From Clostridia bacterium (GTDB lineage: Bacteria > Bacillota > Clostridia > Oscillospirales > QAKW01), in contig JAGBEI010000015.1 of assembly GCA_017937065.1 (NCBI GenBank), positions 1 through 64,000 on the forward strand: DNA of 64,000 nt. The letters are read 5' to 3'. The number at the start of each line of letters is the position of its first letter. Position 1 is the stretch's first letter. A model generated the notes under the pieces. The model had not been told where the DNA came from. It searched no databases and worked only from the letters and a program-made list of their open reading frames with translations. The position numbers were made by a program, and so were the translations under genes. This document shows, in pieces, positions 8,298 to 17,439 of this stretch.

Positions 8298-9067
8298 TTG
8301 GTTTTGTCTCCTATAAAGCGTGTTCCGACGTTCTTTCCGTCAATTATGTCATACAGTACGGACGGGTCTTTGCCGTTGGCGATTATCATGTCGCAGCCGT
8401 TTTGAACGCAGATGCGGGCGGCTTTCAGCTTTGTGACCATGCCGCCGGTGCCCACTGCAGAGCCCACGCCTCCTGCCAGAGCCTCAATTTCGGGAGTTAT
8501 TTTTTCCACTCTTGAAATAAGCGTCGCGTTGTGCTTTTTGTGCGGGTCGGCGGTGAACAGACCGTCTATGTCCGACAGCAGTATCAAAAGTTCGGCGCCG
8601 ATGCTTTGAGCTACGACCGCCGCCAGTGTATCGTTGTCGCCTATTACAAGCTCGCTTGTTGCCACAGTGTCGTTTTCGTTGATTATCGGCAGCGCGCCGA
8701 GCTCCAAAAGCCTTAGCATTGTACTGATGAAATTCTGCCGCCTTTCACTGTCGTTTATATCCTGTGCGGTAAGCAGTATTTGTGCGACTGTGTGATTGTG
8801 CTCTGAAAAGAGCTTGTCGTATGTATACATAAGCTCGCACTGCCCGACCGCCGCCGCCGCCTGCTTTAGCGACAGCTCACTCGGTCTTTCCCTGAGCGCC
8901 AGCTTGCCCATACCCATGCCGACTGCGCCCGACGACACAAGGATAACCTCATACCCTGCGTTTTTAATATCGCTCAATACCTTGCACAGACCTTCCATAT
9001 GGCGTATGTTGAGGTTGCCCGTGGAGTACGCAAGCGTTGAGGTGCCGACCTTTACAACTATTCTCAT
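8294..9067 (-). CDS. proB: Glutamate 5-kinase, short form
   Basis: A 257-residue amino-acid kinase that makes gamma-glutamyl phosphate. [11 protein letters not shown] at the N-terminus, [12 protein letters not shown] and NENDTVAT are the ATP/glutamate-site motifs; [18 protein letters not shown] is the family signature. It ends after the kinase domain, so the C-terminal PUA domain of the enterobacterial enzyme is absent, as in many Firmicutes. First gene of proBAC; GGAGG stands 7 nt before the ATG. Confidence 0.96.
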   Translation of the reverse strand: MRIVVKVGTSTLAYSTGNLNIRHMEGLCKVLSDIKNAGYEVILVSSGAVGMGMGKLALRERPSELSLKQAAAAVGQCELMYTYDKLFSEHNHTVAQILLTAQDINDSERRQNFISTMLRLLELGALPIINENDTVATSELVIGDNDTLAAVVAQSIGAELLILLSDIDGLFTADPHKKHNATLISRVEKITPEIEALAGGVGSAVGTGGMVTKLKAARICVQNGCDMIIANGKDPSVLYDIIDGKNVGTRFIGDKTK

Positions 9068-9165
9068 ATAAATCCTCCGTAAATCTTATTTTATTATTCT
9101 ATCCTTATCCGTGAAAAAATGCAATAGTATACGGCAATAAAATTTCAACCCGCTGTCAAAATTAA

Positions 9166-9194
9166 TTGACACGGCACGTAAACTGTGATATCAT
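9166..9194 (+). promoter_or_regulatory. Promoter of tRNA-Gly
   Basis: TTGACA (9166-9171), a 17-nt spacer, then TATCAT (9189-9194). The expected start at about 9201 lies 4 nt before the tRNA. Confidence 0.75.
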
Positions 9195-9204
9195 ACTTGT
9201 GTAT

Positions 9205-9278
9205 GCAGATGTAATTCAATGGCAGAATGTCAGCTTCCCAAGCTGAATACGCGGGTTCGATTCCCGTCATCTGCTCCA
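9205..9278 (+). tRNA. tRNA-Gly (CCC anticodon)
   Basis: A 74-nt cloverleaf with acceptor gcagatg pairing catctgc, anticodon loop ttcccaa (CCC, reading GGG) and encoded CCA. It is a single tRNA gene with its own promoter and terminator. Confidence 0.95.
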
Positions 9279-9281
9279 GCG

Positions 9282-9328
9282 TGACGCCGACCCTGATTTG
9301 TTTTCGGGCTCGGCGTTATTTTTTTTAT
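9282..9328 (+). terminator. tRNA-Gly terminator
   Basis: A GC-rich stem (ACGCCG at 9284 with CGGCGT at 9311, extended by CCC/GGG) is followed by a T-run at 9317-9328. Confidence 0.85.
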
Positions 9329-9373
9329 TGCTGCCCGATTTTTGCGTGCTGTTGTAAAAATCATGTATTATTA

Positions 9374-9402
9374 TTGCAAATTAAAAAAATATTTGATATA
9401 AT
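9374..9402 (+). promoter_or_regulatory. Promoter of the MATE transporter
   Basis: TTGCAA (9374-9379), 17 nt, TATAAT (9397-9402). It lies about 50 nt before the ATG. Confidence 0.6.
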
Positions 9403-9451
9403 ATCTAAATGCTCTGATGCAAAATTCAAGAGAGTATACGGAGGATTAGAT

Positions 9452-10822
9452 ATGTCAGGCGACAGTAGAGTCGAATTGTTTGAAACGGCGCCGATTCCCA
9501 AAGCGGTTCTGAAGCTTTGTATACCGACGGTGCTCAGTTCTCTTGTAATGGTGCTGTATAACCTTGCGGACACGTTTTTTGTCGGAATGCTCAATGACCC
9601 CGTTCAAAACGCCGCGGTTACGCTTGCAGCTCCGGTTCTGCTTGCTTTCAACGCGATTAATAACTTGTTCGGTGTCGGTACGTCAAGCATGATGAGCCGC
9701 GCGCTGGGAGTTAAGGAGTATGAAACGGTTTACCGCAGCAGTGCTTTCGGATTTTACTGCTCGGCTTTCTGCGGCGTGATTTTCTCGCTGCTTGTTACCG
9801 TATTGCAGTCCCCTCTTTTGAAAATTCTCGGTGCGGACAGCGTTACCTCACAGCCGACGTCACAGTATATGTTCTGGACGGTGACGCTGGGCGCCGCGCC
9901 GTCGATACTGAATGTTGTTCTTGCATATCTTGTGCGCGCCGAGGGCTCTGCTCTCCATGCAAGCATAGGCACTATGAGTGGATGCCTGCTGAATATTATA
10001 CTTGACCCTGTATTTATTATGCCGTGGGGTCTTGACATGGGCGCCGCGGGCGCGGGGTGCGCAACCTTTATATCCAACTGCGTTGCCTGCCTCTATTTTG
10101 CGGTCTTGCTTTTTGTTAAACGCGGCAAAACCTATGTCTGCGTCGATTTCAGAAAATTCAGGCTTGATAAGCACATAGCGGGCGGGGTCTGCTCTGTCGG
10201 CATTCCCGCAATGATTCAGAATCTTTTGAATGTTACGGGCATGACGGTGCTCAACAACTTTACCTCCGCATTCGGCGAGCAGGCGGTATCCGCCATGGGC
10301 ATCGCGCAGAAGCTGGCAATGATACCGATGCAGGTTAGTATGGGTCTGGGACAGGGCATCATGCCCCTTGTCGGGTATAATTATTCCTCAAAAAATATAA
10401 AGCGTATGAAAAACGGTTTTTTCTATGCCTTCAAAATATCGCTCGGTATAATGCTTTGCGCGACTGCTCTGTATCTCATTTTTGCCGAGCCTCTCATACG
10501 CTCGTTTATGGACAATGAGCAGGTTGTCTCTTACGGAAAGAGCTTTCTGCGCGGGCTTTGTCTTGCTCAGCCGTTTCTCTGCGTGGATTTTCTTGCGGTC
10601 GGGCTGTTCCAGGCATGCGGTCTCGGCAAACATTCCCTGATTTTTGCATTCATGAGAAAGATATTATTGGAAATCCCCGCTCTGTTTATTTTGAATATTA
10701 TCTTCCCGCTTTACGGTCTGGCGTACGCTCAGCTTTGCGCGGAGTTTGTGCTCGCGTGCGCTGCCGTTATAGTTCTGCTGCGCCTGTTTAAACGCCTTTC
10801 GAAGGAAAAACAGTCCGAGTGA
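9452..10822 (+). CDS. MATE family efflux transporter
   Basis: A 456-residue integral membrane protein with about 12 hydrophobic segments, built as two homologous halves. Family features are visible: LCIPTVLSSLVMVLYNLADTF in segment 1, FVGMLND after it, GAAGAGCATF mid-protein and GIAQKLAMIPMQVSMGLGQG in the second half. MATE proteins export drugs and metabolites in exchange for Na+ or H+. The start at 9452 follows GGAGG; longer extensions would run back into tRNA-Gly. It is monocistronic and its substrate is unknown. Confidence 0.92.
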   Translation: MSGDSRVELFETAPIPKAVLKLCIPTVLSSLVMVLYNLADTFFVGMLNDPVQNAAVTLAAPVLLAFNAINNLFGVGTSSMMSRALGVKEYETVYRSSAFGFYCSAFCGVIFSLLVTVLQSPLLKILGADSVTSQPTSQYMFWTVTLGAAPSILNVVLAYLVRAEGSALHASIGTMSGCLLNIILDPVFIMPWGLDMGAAGAGCATFISNCVACLYFAVLLFVKRGKTYVCVDFRKFRLDKHIAGGVCSVGIPAMIQNLLNVTGMTVLNNFTSAFGEQAVSAMGIAQKLAMIPMQVSMGLGQGIMPLVGYNYSSKNIKRMKNGFFYAFKISLGIMLCATALYLIFAEPLIRSFMDNEQVVSYGKSFLRGLCLAQPFLCVDFLAVGLFQACGLGKHSLIFAFMRKILLEIPALFILNIIFPLYGLAYAQLCAEFVLACAAVIVLLRLFKRLSKEKQSE

Positions 10823-10842
10823 TATACTCGGACTGTTTTATA
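10808..10842 (+). terminator. MATE gene terminator overlapping the stop codon
   Basis: A 13-bp stem (10808-10820 with 10826-10838) ends in TTTTATAT. The TGA stop (10820-10822) falls at the top of the stem and in the loop, so the last codons double as terminator. Confidence 0.8.
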
Positions 10843-10857
10843 TATTCGCTTATTTGA

Positions 10858-11919
10858 TTACCAGCCTTTTGCACGGTGCTTTCTTTTGATTTTCGTATGC
10901 TTTCTCTTGCCGCCGGACAGTCTGTTCTGCTCGTCAAGCCAAACTGTCGTATCCCTGACCGTTTCCGTCAGCTTTCGTGTTTTGAAATTCAGCTGCGCCC
11001 TTGCCTTGGCGTTTGAAAAATTGGCGTTTGAGCCGAGCGTGTAGAGCGAGTATTTGGTGTAAAGCGGCGGTTGCTTTTGGACAGAGTAGTACAGCTCCGA
11101 CAGCGGCGCCGTCAGCTTGGCAAACCACATCGGCAGCACAGACTTTATACGCTTTATGCCGCGCACCCCGGTGATTGTGTCAAGCAGCTCACGTACCTTT
11201 ACATATCTGTTTGACAGGATATAGCATTCACCGTCTTTTCCGTTAAAGCACGCGCTGATTATGCCGTCAGCAACGTCTCTTACGTCTACAAAATCGTAGC
11301 CTCCGTTCACGCCCGCCTTAAGCTTTCCCGCGGCAACGTCTATAATCAGCTGGGTGAGGTGACTGCTGCCGAAGTCATACGGTCCTATCATTCCCGACGG
11401 GTGGACGATACATGCGCGCAAGCCGCGCCCGCGTACGGTATCGAGAATATAGTTTGCAATTTCCGCCTTTGTCTTTGCGTACTGCCCCACAACCTTGTCG
11501 GGCTCAAATCTTGTGATTTCGGTCATAACGGCGCCGTTTGGCTTTTCCGTTATGGCGTGAACGCTGCTTACATATACGAGCTTTGCGTTTTTTTCCAGTA
11601 CCTTATCTATTACGTTTTTTGTCCCGTTTACGTTGACGTCGTATACCTGCGGGATAAATTTCGATTTTATATACACGATGGCGGCACAGTGAATTACATA
11701 AACCTCTGCGTTACCGGTATCCTCAAAAACAGCCGTCAGCGTCTCCTTTTTGGTTACGTCTCCGTGAAAAATGCGGCAGTGCAGCCCGTCCAGCGATTTC
11801 AGCGCGTCGCCGGGGAGCACAAGCGCCCGCACCTCGTTTTCAGCATCTTCGGTTAATTTTCTTACGATATTGTTGCCTAAAAATCCGTTTGCGCCTGTTA
11901 TTATAAAAATCCTTTTCAT
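10858..11919 (-). CDS. NAD-dependent epimerase/dehydratase (extended SDR)
   Basis: A 353-residue extended short-chain dehydrogenase. The glycine-rich NAD(P) motif TGANGFLGNNIV is at residues 8-19. VYVSSVHAI supplies the catalytic Ser, and GQYAKTKAEI the Tyr-x3-Lys pair. FDVRDVADG-type sequence (YDFVDVRDVADGII) and a basic C-terminal tail (RKHTKIKRKHR) follow. The nearest families are dihydroflavonol-reductase-like and 3-beta-HSD-like epimerases; the substrate cannot be read from sequence. GGAGG precedes the ATG. Single gene. Confidence 0.85.
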   Translation of the reverse strand: MKRIFIITGANGFLGNNIVRKLTEDAENEVRALVLPGDALKSLDGLHCRIFHGDVTKKETLTAVFEDTGNAEVYVIHCAAIVYIKSKFIPQVYDVNVNGTKNVIDKVLEKNAKLVYVSSVHAITEKPNGAVMTEITRFEPDKVVGQYAKTKAEIANYILDTVRGRGLRACIVHPSGMIGPYDFGSSHLTQLIIDVAAGKLKAGVNGGYDFVDVRDVADGIISACFNGKDGECYILSNRYVKVRELLDTITGVRGIKRIKSVLPMWFAKLTAPLSELYYSVQKQPPLYTKYSLYTLGSNANFSNAKARAQLNFKTRKLTETVRDTTVWLDEQNRLSGGKRKHTKIKRKHRAKGW

Positions 11920-12074
11920 TGTTTTTACCTCCGTTTAGATTCAGTCGGATTATTTACCGTAAGTAAAATATCTGCTGTTCATTCTATTATTATTGTACTG
12001 CAATGTTTGGTTACAGTAAACATAATATATGTGAATTTTTTGAAAATAATCATCATTTTATAAAAGGAGTCACA

Positions 12075-12557
12075 ATGGAAGACTTTGAATTTAAAAGCAT
12101 CATTAAAATCAGCGACCGACCGGAACTGATTTCACGCGCCGCCGCATGGTTTTCGGATAAGTGGTCGGTGCCGCAGAGCGCGTATGAAAAGAGTATGCGC
12201 GAGGCGGTCAGCGCACGCGGCGGCGTGCCGCAGTGGTATGTAATTCTTGACAACGACGGCAATATAATTGCCGGTGCGGGGCTTATTCAAAATGATTTTC
12301 ACGACCGCCCCGACCTTGCTCCCAACCTCTGCGCGCTCTATGTGGAGGAAAATTTCCGTTTGCGCGGCATAGCGGGGTTTATTCTGAACTTTATACGGGC
12401 GGACGCGGCAGGGCTTGGCATCGGGCGCCTGTACCTTGTGACCGACCACACGGGCTTTTATGAAAAATACGGCTGGAGCTATCTTACAAATGTGAATGAT
12501 AATCACGGCGTGCCGGAAAGGATGTATACTGCGGGCACGTCTCTGACGCTTTTATAA
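12075..12557 (+). CDS. GNAT family N-acetyltransferase
   Basis: A 160-residue acetyltransferase. VILDNDGNIIAGAGL and LCALYVEENFRLRGIAGFIL carry the strand pair and the acetyl-CoA pyrophosphate loop (R-x-x-G-I-A), and TDHTGFYEKYGW the C-terminal GNAT signature. The substrate is unknown. The ATG at 12075 is chosen for the AAGGAGT site 7 nt upstream; a longer frame from 12003 lacks one. It lies upstream of an ABC operon with its own promoter. Confidence 0.85.
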   Translation: MEDFEFKSIIKISDRPELISRAAAWFSDKWSVPQSAYEKSMREAVSARGGVPQWYVILDNDGNIIAGAGLIQNDFHDRPDLAPNLCALYVEENFRLRGIAGFILNFIRADAAGLGIGRLYLVTDHTGFYEKYGWSYLTNVNDNHGVPERMYTAGTSLTLL

Positions 12558-12574
12558 AATATTATTAAAAGCTC

Positions 12575-12603
12575 TTGAAAACGTATTCTTGTACTGCTAT
12601 AAT
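12575..12603 (+). promoter_or_regulatory. Promoter of the ABC exporter operon
   Basis: TTGAAA (12575-12580), exact 17-nt spacer, TATAAT (12598-12603). Confidence 0.75.
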
Positions 12604-12633
12604 AATACAAGAATGAATTTAGGAGTGAAAACT

Positions 12634-13347
12634 ATGCTGAGGATAACAAATCTTACAAAGACATACGGCGACAAGCGCGCTGTGGACAGCTTGTCTTTGC
12701 ATATACAGCCGGGCGAGATTTACGGCTTTATCGGACATAACGGCGCGGGGAAAACGACGACGATAAAGGCGTGCTGCGGTATTTTGGATTTTGACGGAGG
12801 AGATATTTATGTCGACGGCGTATCCGTCAAGGAAAATCCGCTGTCCTGCAAGGCGAAAACGGCATATATCCCCGATAATCCCGACCTTTATGATTTTATG
12901 AGCGGGATTCAGTATCTGCAGTTTGTCGCCGATGTTTTCGGAGTGTCCAAAGCCGCGCGGCAGGAGGCGATTGACAAATACGCCGATATGTTTTCCCTGA
13001 CAGGGGACCTTGCCCAGCCGATAGGCTCGTATTCGCACGGAATGAAGCAGAAGCTTGCGGTGATTTCGGCGCTGCTGCATGAGCCGCGCCTTATTATAAT
13101 GGACGAGCCGTTTGTAGGGCTTGACCCCAAAGCATCACATATTTTAAAGGAAATTATGCGGGATATCTGCAACCGCGGCGGCGCGATATTCTTCTCGACG
13201 CATGTGCTGGAGGTTGCGGAAAAGCTGTGCGACAAGGTCGCCATAATAAAGGACGGACGACTTATAAAATCGGGCACTATGGAGCAGGTGCGCGGAGACA
13301 CGTCGCTGGAGGATGTATTTTTGGAGCTGGAGGACGACAATGCTTAG
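12634..13347 (+). CDS. ABC transporter ATP-binding protein
   Basis: A 237-residue ATPase. Walker A is GHNGAGKTTTIK (about 37-48), the signature is YSHGMKQKLAV and Walker B is LIIMDEPFVGLDP, then the switch His in FFSTHVLE. It matches the exporter-type (ABC-2, CcmA/EcsA-like) ATPases. The start at 12634 has AGGAGT upstream; an ATG eight codons earlier has none. Its last 8 nt overlap the permease gene, so the pair is translationally coupled. Confidence 0.93.
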   Translation: MLRITNLTKTYGDKRAVDSLSLHIQPGEIYGFIGHNGAGKTTTIKACCGILDFDGGDIYVDGVSVKENPLSCKAKTAYIPDNPDLYDFMSGIQYLQFVADVFGVSKAARQEAIDKYADMFSLTGDLAQPIGSYSHGMKQKLAVISALLHEPRLIIMDEPFVGLDPKASHILKEIMRDICNRGGAIFFSTHVLEVAEKLCDKVAIIKDGRLIKSGTMEQVRGDTSLEDVFLELEDDNA

Positions 13348-14917
13348 AGCACTGATTAAAAAGCAAACTCTTGAGATAATGTCTTTTCTGTTCAAAAGCG
13401 GCAAGACGGGCAAAATGCGCTCCAAGGGCAGCGCCGCGCTTTACGCACTGCTTATGCTCTATGTAGTGGGCGTGTTCGGCTGGATGTTCTGGGTGGTTGC
13501 GTCAACGCTTTGCGCTCCTTTTGTTCAGCTCTCGCTTGACTGGCTGTACTTTTGCGTTATGGCGCTGACGGCAACGGTCATGGGCGTATTTTTCAGTGTG
13601 TTTGCAACACAGAGCCAGCTGTATGAGGCAAAGGATAACGAGCTTTTGCTGTCTATGCCGATTCCGCCGCGTATGCTGCTCTTGTCGCGTATGCTGACGC
13701 TTTACATACAGACATTCTTTTTTGAGGCGCTTGTTATGGTGCCGGCGCTTATCGTATATTATCCCTTCGGCGGGATAAGCGTGCCGGGTATACTGATGCT
13801 GTTTATACTGCCGTTTGTCGCGCTTGCCCTTTCGTGCGTGCTCGGATGGGTTGTGGCGCTTATTGTCAGCAGAATGAAGAATAAAAGCCTGTTTTCCGTC
13901 CTGCTGTCGGTTTTGTTCCTTGCGGTATACTTTATTGTGTACTCAAGGATAAACAGCTACCTGAATTTACTGCTTGCCAACATTGAACGAATAGGCAAAA
14001 ACCTCGGCGCGGTATTTCCGCTAAGGCAGCTGGGGCTTGCGTTTTCGGGCGATTTTGTGTCAATGCTCATTTTCCTGGTTTTTACCGCCGTGCTGTTTTG
14101 TGCGGTTTACGCCGTGCTTTCGCTCAGCTTTATAAGGATTGTAACCGCAAAGCGCGCCGCGTCCAAGCGCAGGTATGTCAAACGTGAGCTTGAGGTCGGG
14201 AGTGTTTCCGGTGCACTGCTTAAAAAGGAGTTTTTGCGTTACCGCTCGCTTCCGTCGTATATTATGAACTGCTCTCTCGGTTCGGTTTTCATGCTTGCGG
14301 GAGCCGTGTACGTGTTTATAAAGGGAGCGCAGCTGCGTGAAATGCTTGTGCAAATTTCCGGGTGGGAGGCGTATCTGCCGCTGCTCGGCTGTGCGGCGGT
14401 CTGCCTTGCTTCGACTATGAACGATATCACAGCCCCGTCTGTCTCCCTTGAGGGGAAAACCCTTTGGCTTTCCAGGGCGCTGCCCGTTTCGGCGATACAG
14501 GTGCTGTCTGCGAAAATCAAGCTGCATCTGTATATTACGCTTCCGTTTGTTCTGCTGTTTTCGGTTTCAGCGGTAACTGCGGCAAAAGCGGATTTCCTTG
14601 CAGCCGCTTTAATGCTGGCGGTGCCGCTTGCGTTTGTTCTGTTTACGGCGCTGTTCGGTATAATCTTAAACCTGAAATTTCCCAATTTTACGTGGATAAA
14701 CGAGACGGTGGCGGTAAAGCAGAGCGCCAGCGTTTCGATTGCGCTGTTTGGCAGCTGGGGAGTTATAGTGCTGTTTTGCGGGCTGTTTTATCTTGTTCAT
14801 GCGGCAGTCTCGGCAACTGCATTTCTGGCGCTGACGCTTGCTGTTCTTTTGCTTGTGTGCGCGCTGCTTTGGCAGTGGATTGTAAAGCGGGGAACGCGGA
14901 TTTTCAATTCTTTTTAA
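13340..14917 (+). CDS. ABC-2-type exporter permease
   Basis: A 525-residue membrane protein with roughly 10-12 hydrophobic spans and an N-terminal cytoplasmic stretch. Loops such as LYEAKDNELLLSMPIPPRMLLLSRML resemble the EcsB/YthQ-like permeases of Firmicutes. It partners with the preceding ATPase in exporting an unidentified substrate, possibly a peptide, lipid or drug. The start at 13340 lies inside the ATPase end (8-nt overlap). Confidence 0.85.
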   Translation: MLRALIKKQTLEIMSFLFKSGKTGKMRSKGSAALYALLMLYVVGVFGWMFWVVASTLCAPFVQLSLDWLYFCVMALTATVMGVFFSVFATQSQLYEAKDNELLLSMPIPPRMLLLSRMLTLYIQTFFFEALVMVPALIVYYPFGGISVPGILMLFILPFVALALSCVLGWVVALIVSRMKNKSLFSVLLSVLFLAVYFIVYSRINSYLNLLLANIERIGKNLGAVFPLRQLGLAFSGDFVSMLIFLVFTAVLFCAVYAVLSLSFIRIVTAKRAASKRRYVKRELEVGSVSGALLKKEFLRYRSLPSYIMNCSLGSVFMLAGAVYVFIKGAQLREMLVQISGWEAYLPLLGCAAVCLASTMNDITAPSVSLEGKTLWLSRALPVSAIQVLSAKIKLHLYITLPFVLLFSVSAVTAAKADFLAAALMLAVPLAFVLFTALFGIILNLKFPNFTWINETVAVKQSASVSIALFGSWGVIVLFCGLFYLVHAAVSATAFLALTLAVLLLVCALLWQWIVKRGTRIFNSF

Positions 14918-14937
14918 TAAAAAGGAGAATGTAGTAT

Positions 14938-15408
14938 ATGGCTATTGAAAAGGTAAGGGAATATTTTAAAAAATTCGGAATAGAGGACAGAATACGGGAG
15001 TTTAACGTATCCAGCGCGACGGTTGAGCTGGCGGCTAAAGCGCTCGGCTGTGAGCCGTGCCGTATTGCCAAAACCTTATCCTTTGACGTACAGGGCGGCG
15101 CCGTTCTTGTTGTATGCGCGGGGGACGCCAAAATAAGCAACCCGAAATTCAAGGCGCAGTTTCAGACAAAGGCAAAAATGCTCGCATATGATGAGGTGGA
15201 GCGCCTTGTCGGGCATGCGGTCGGCGGCGTCTGTCCGTTTGCCGTAAACGACGGCGTACAGGTATATCTTGACAGGTCGCTTGAGCGGTTTGATACCGTG
15301 TTTCCGGCATGCGGCAGTGCCAACAGCGCCGTTGAGCTGACAATAGACGAGCTTGAAAGGTATTCGTCTTTTGCGGCATGGGTAGATGTCTGTCAGGTTC
15401 AATATTAA
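14938..15408 (+). CDS. YbaK/ProX-type aminoacyl-tRNA deacylase
   Basis: A 156-residue protein of the YbaK/prolyl-tRNA-editing superfamily, which hydrolyses misacylated tRNA. AAKALGCEPCRIAKTLSF contains the invariant active-site Lys. KISNPKFKAQF, GHAVGGVCPFAV and CGSANSAVELTIDEL complete the family pattern. GGAG lies upstream of the ATG, 20 nt after the permease gene, so it may be the third gene of that operon. Confidence 0.9.
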   Translation: MAIEKVREYFKKFGIEDRIREFNVSSATVELAAKALGCEPCRIAKTLSFDVQGGAVLVVCAGDAKISNPKFKAQFQTKAKMLAYDEVERLVGHAVGGVCPFAVNDGVQVYLDRSLERFDTVFPACGSANSAVELTIDELERYSSFAAWVDVCQVQY

Positions 15409-15431
15409 ATATATATTTTGTGCTGCAATAT

Positions 15432-15474
15432 AAAACAGAAGTCAGGGAAACATTGTTTCCCTGACTTCTGTTTT
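15432..15474. terminator. Bidirectional terminator, 20-bp perfect stem
   Basis: A perfect 20-bp inverted repeat (15432-15451 with 15455-15474) with A-rich and T-rich edges on both strands. It separates the plus-strand YbaK gene from the convergent methyltransferase, whose stop codon touches its edge. Confidence 0.9.
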
Positions 15475-16366
15475 AGCCGTCTAACCTTTTACAAACAATA
15501 TTATAGTAATCCGGGTTTATTTCAATGCCAATATATTCTCTGCCTAATTCTTTTGCAGCCAGCAAGGTTGAACCGCAGCCGCAAAACGGATCTAACACAG
15601 TCTGTCCTTTTAAGGTTGTTAATTCAATAAGATATTTCATAAGAGAAATAGGCTTTTGAGCAGGGTGCAATCCTCTGTCTGATTTTTCCGTCCTGCATTT
15701 AATGATATTGGAACAAATCTCTATTCCCTGATTTAAGAGAGGTTGGTTCTTTACGGCATTTTCGTTGTATCCGCCGACTTCATGCTGAACAATATTATCA
15801 GTTAAAGTGTCACCAATAGCATAAGGTTTCATAAACCATAAAATCGGTTCAAAAAGCGGTCTTAAATTTCCTAATTTCCAACCCGCCCACTTTTTTGCAT
15901 TGACAGTGTCGTCTCTTTTGTCAAATACAACAGATACATTTTGCGCTCTGTGTGCCGCTGCGTCTTTTTGCCAGGAAAGCATATCCTTAAAAATAAAGCC
16001 TGCGTCTTCTAACGCACATATACATCTGTGGGCATATCTGCGACCGGCAAAAACAAAACAACTGGCTCCCGGTTTAAGAACCCTTAACCATTCCGAAGCC
16101 CATTTCGTACACCATTGATAATATTCCAATGGTATTTGCTTATCTGCCTCAGACCACCCGTTCAAAGGTTTTCCACGCGTTTTAAAGAGGTTGCTTTTAC
16201 TTTGTGCAGGACTTTTCCCAAGCAACGCGGAATTTGTGTTATTATGTAGAACATCCCACTTATCAAAGGAAATTCCGTAAGGAATATCAGAAAGAATTAA
16301 ATGTATGAAATTATCATCTATTTTTTTTATTTCCTTAATTGAATCTCCGCAAATTACAGTGCTCAT
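15473..16366 (-). CDS. HindIII-like adenine-N6 DNA methyltransferase
   Basis: A 297-residue beta-class amino-methyltransferase. The catalytic motif IV is SDIPYG (26-31), a D-x-P-Y variant. Motif I is DPFCGCGSTLLAAKELG near 259-275, so the order IV then I marks the beta class. LHPAQKP before motif I is the usual PEKP-like element. By its position directly after a HindIII-like endonuclease it should protect the same site, AAGCTT, by N6-adenine methylation; that specificity is inferred. Its SD AGGAG overlaps the endonuclease stop codon. The gene is AT-richer than the core genes around it. Confidence 0.9.
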   Translation of the reverse strand: MSTVICGDSIKEIKKIDDNFIHLILSDIPYGISFDKWDVLHNNTNSALLGKSPAQSKSNLFKTRGKPLNGWSEADKQIPLEYYQWCTKWASEWLRVLKPGASCFVFAGRRYAHRCICALEDAGFIFKDMLSWQKDAAAHRAQNVSVVFDKRDDTVNAKKWAGWKLGNLRPLFEPILWFMKPYAIGDTLTDNIVQHEVGGYNENAVKNQPLLNQGIEICSNIIKCRTEKSDRGLHPAQKPISLMKYLIELTTLKGQTVLDPFCGCGSTLLAAKELGREYIGIEINPDYYNIVCKRLDG

Positions 16367-16375
16367 ATTTTTCTC

Positions 16376-17254
16376 CTACAAAGATGATACAAATTTTTCA
16401 ATCGTTGAAATCCTTTCTAAAACCTTTTTGCTTTTTAACAATTCATATATAGCCTCGTCCCTGGTTAATGCTGTTATTGCTTCTTTTTCTGTGTTGAGGT
16501 ATTCTAATTCATAATTACCTCTACTGCGAATAGTTTCTTTACAATTATTTAATTGTTCATTAAATTTTTCGACTGGGATTGAAATACGATCGCAAAGCAT
16601 TTGATTTATATACGGAAATTGACAATTCATTCTATCCGCATATGCAATTCTGGTATCTCTTGCAAGCCTGACCGGAGCGTTCCAAACAGCCTCTAAACTT
16701 AAAGTGTCAGATTCCGCTACATTGTTTACTAACAAAAACAAAATGTGTTCCCACGAAAGCAAACATACCTGTTTATCTAATGCAGACGAGTATATTTGGC
16801 TTACGGTGTTAGGATATTGAAAATATGGGGCAACAAGTAATGCAAAATCGTGTTCTGAGCCACGCCAATTACTCAAAGTATCGATTTTAAAATCCTTTTG
16901 GTTCTTTGCTGTTCGGCTCAGTCTAAATGTTTTTGCATCGGCGACTAAAGTATAGCCGTGTATACTTCGTGCAACGATATCTGCGCTGTTACCTCGCTCA
17001 TTTACGGCAATAGACGGTAAACCTAATTCTGAAAAACAACGCGCTAAAATACAATCCGATGCTTTGGAAAACAATTTTTCGGAAGAAGAACTTGCTTCAA
17101 TACATTCAGGTATAGTTCCGATATCTTTTACGATCTCGATAACTGTTTGTCTGTCTAAATCATTAACATAACTCTTAATTTGTTCAGTAGCTTCAATGAA
17201 TTTCTTTGTCGCAGAAAGTTTAATTATTATTTCTGTAAAATGGTTAAAACTCAT
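16376..17254 (-). CDS. HindIII-like Type II restriction endonuclease
   Basis: A 292-residue protein (R.HindIII is 300). The central block VADAKTFRLSRTAKNQKDFK is nearly the same as in R.HindIII, and SEKLFSKASDCILA and FQYPNTVSQI also match it. The catalytic PD-(D/E)XK triad is predicted as D92, D106 and K108. The start at 17254 is chosen for the AGGCGGTG site and the promoter 22 nt upstream; a longer frame to 17452 would cross a hairpin and that promoter. It comes first in the operon and the methyltransferase follows after 9 nt. No controller gene is present. Confidence 0.9.
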   Translation of the reverse strand: MSFNHFTEIIIKLSATKKFIEATEQIKSYVNDLDRQTVIEIVKDIGTIPECIEASSSSEKLFSKASDCILARCFSELGLPSIAVNERGNSADIVARSIHGYTLVADAKTFRLSRTAKNQKDFKIDTLSNWRGSEHDFALLVAPYFQYPNTVSQIYSSALDKQVCLLSWEHILFLLVNNVAESDTLSLEAVWNAPVRLARDTRIAYADRMNCQFPYINQMLCDRISIPVEKFNEQLNNCKETIRSRGNYELEYLNTEKEAITALTRDEAIYELLKSKKVLERISTIEKFVSSL

Positions 17255-17275
17255 ATCAACACCGCCTTTTGATAA

Positions 17276-17304
17276 ATTATAGCATAAATTTATTATATTA
17301 TCAA
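17276..17304 (-). promoter_or_regulatory. Promoter of the HindIII-like R-M operon
   Basis: On the minus strand: TTGATA, 17 nt, TATAAT, ending at 17276. The start would be about 17269, giving a leader of about 15 nt ahead of the endonuclease ATG. Confidence 0.75.
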
Positions 17305-17439
17305 ATGTTTTTAGTAAAGGGCAGATTTCACTCCTGTTAGCCTTATCTGTATAAAAGTTAAAGTAAAGAAGAAGCGGCGTCGCACTTGTAGATACAAATG
17401 CCGTTGGGCACAAGCCCGAACCTACTTTATATAACGAAA

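Noticed and set aside
9068-9165. T-box or other riboswitch before proBAC
   Set aside because: The intergenic stretch is under 100 nt, shows no T-box sequence (TGGN-type) and no terminator before proB.
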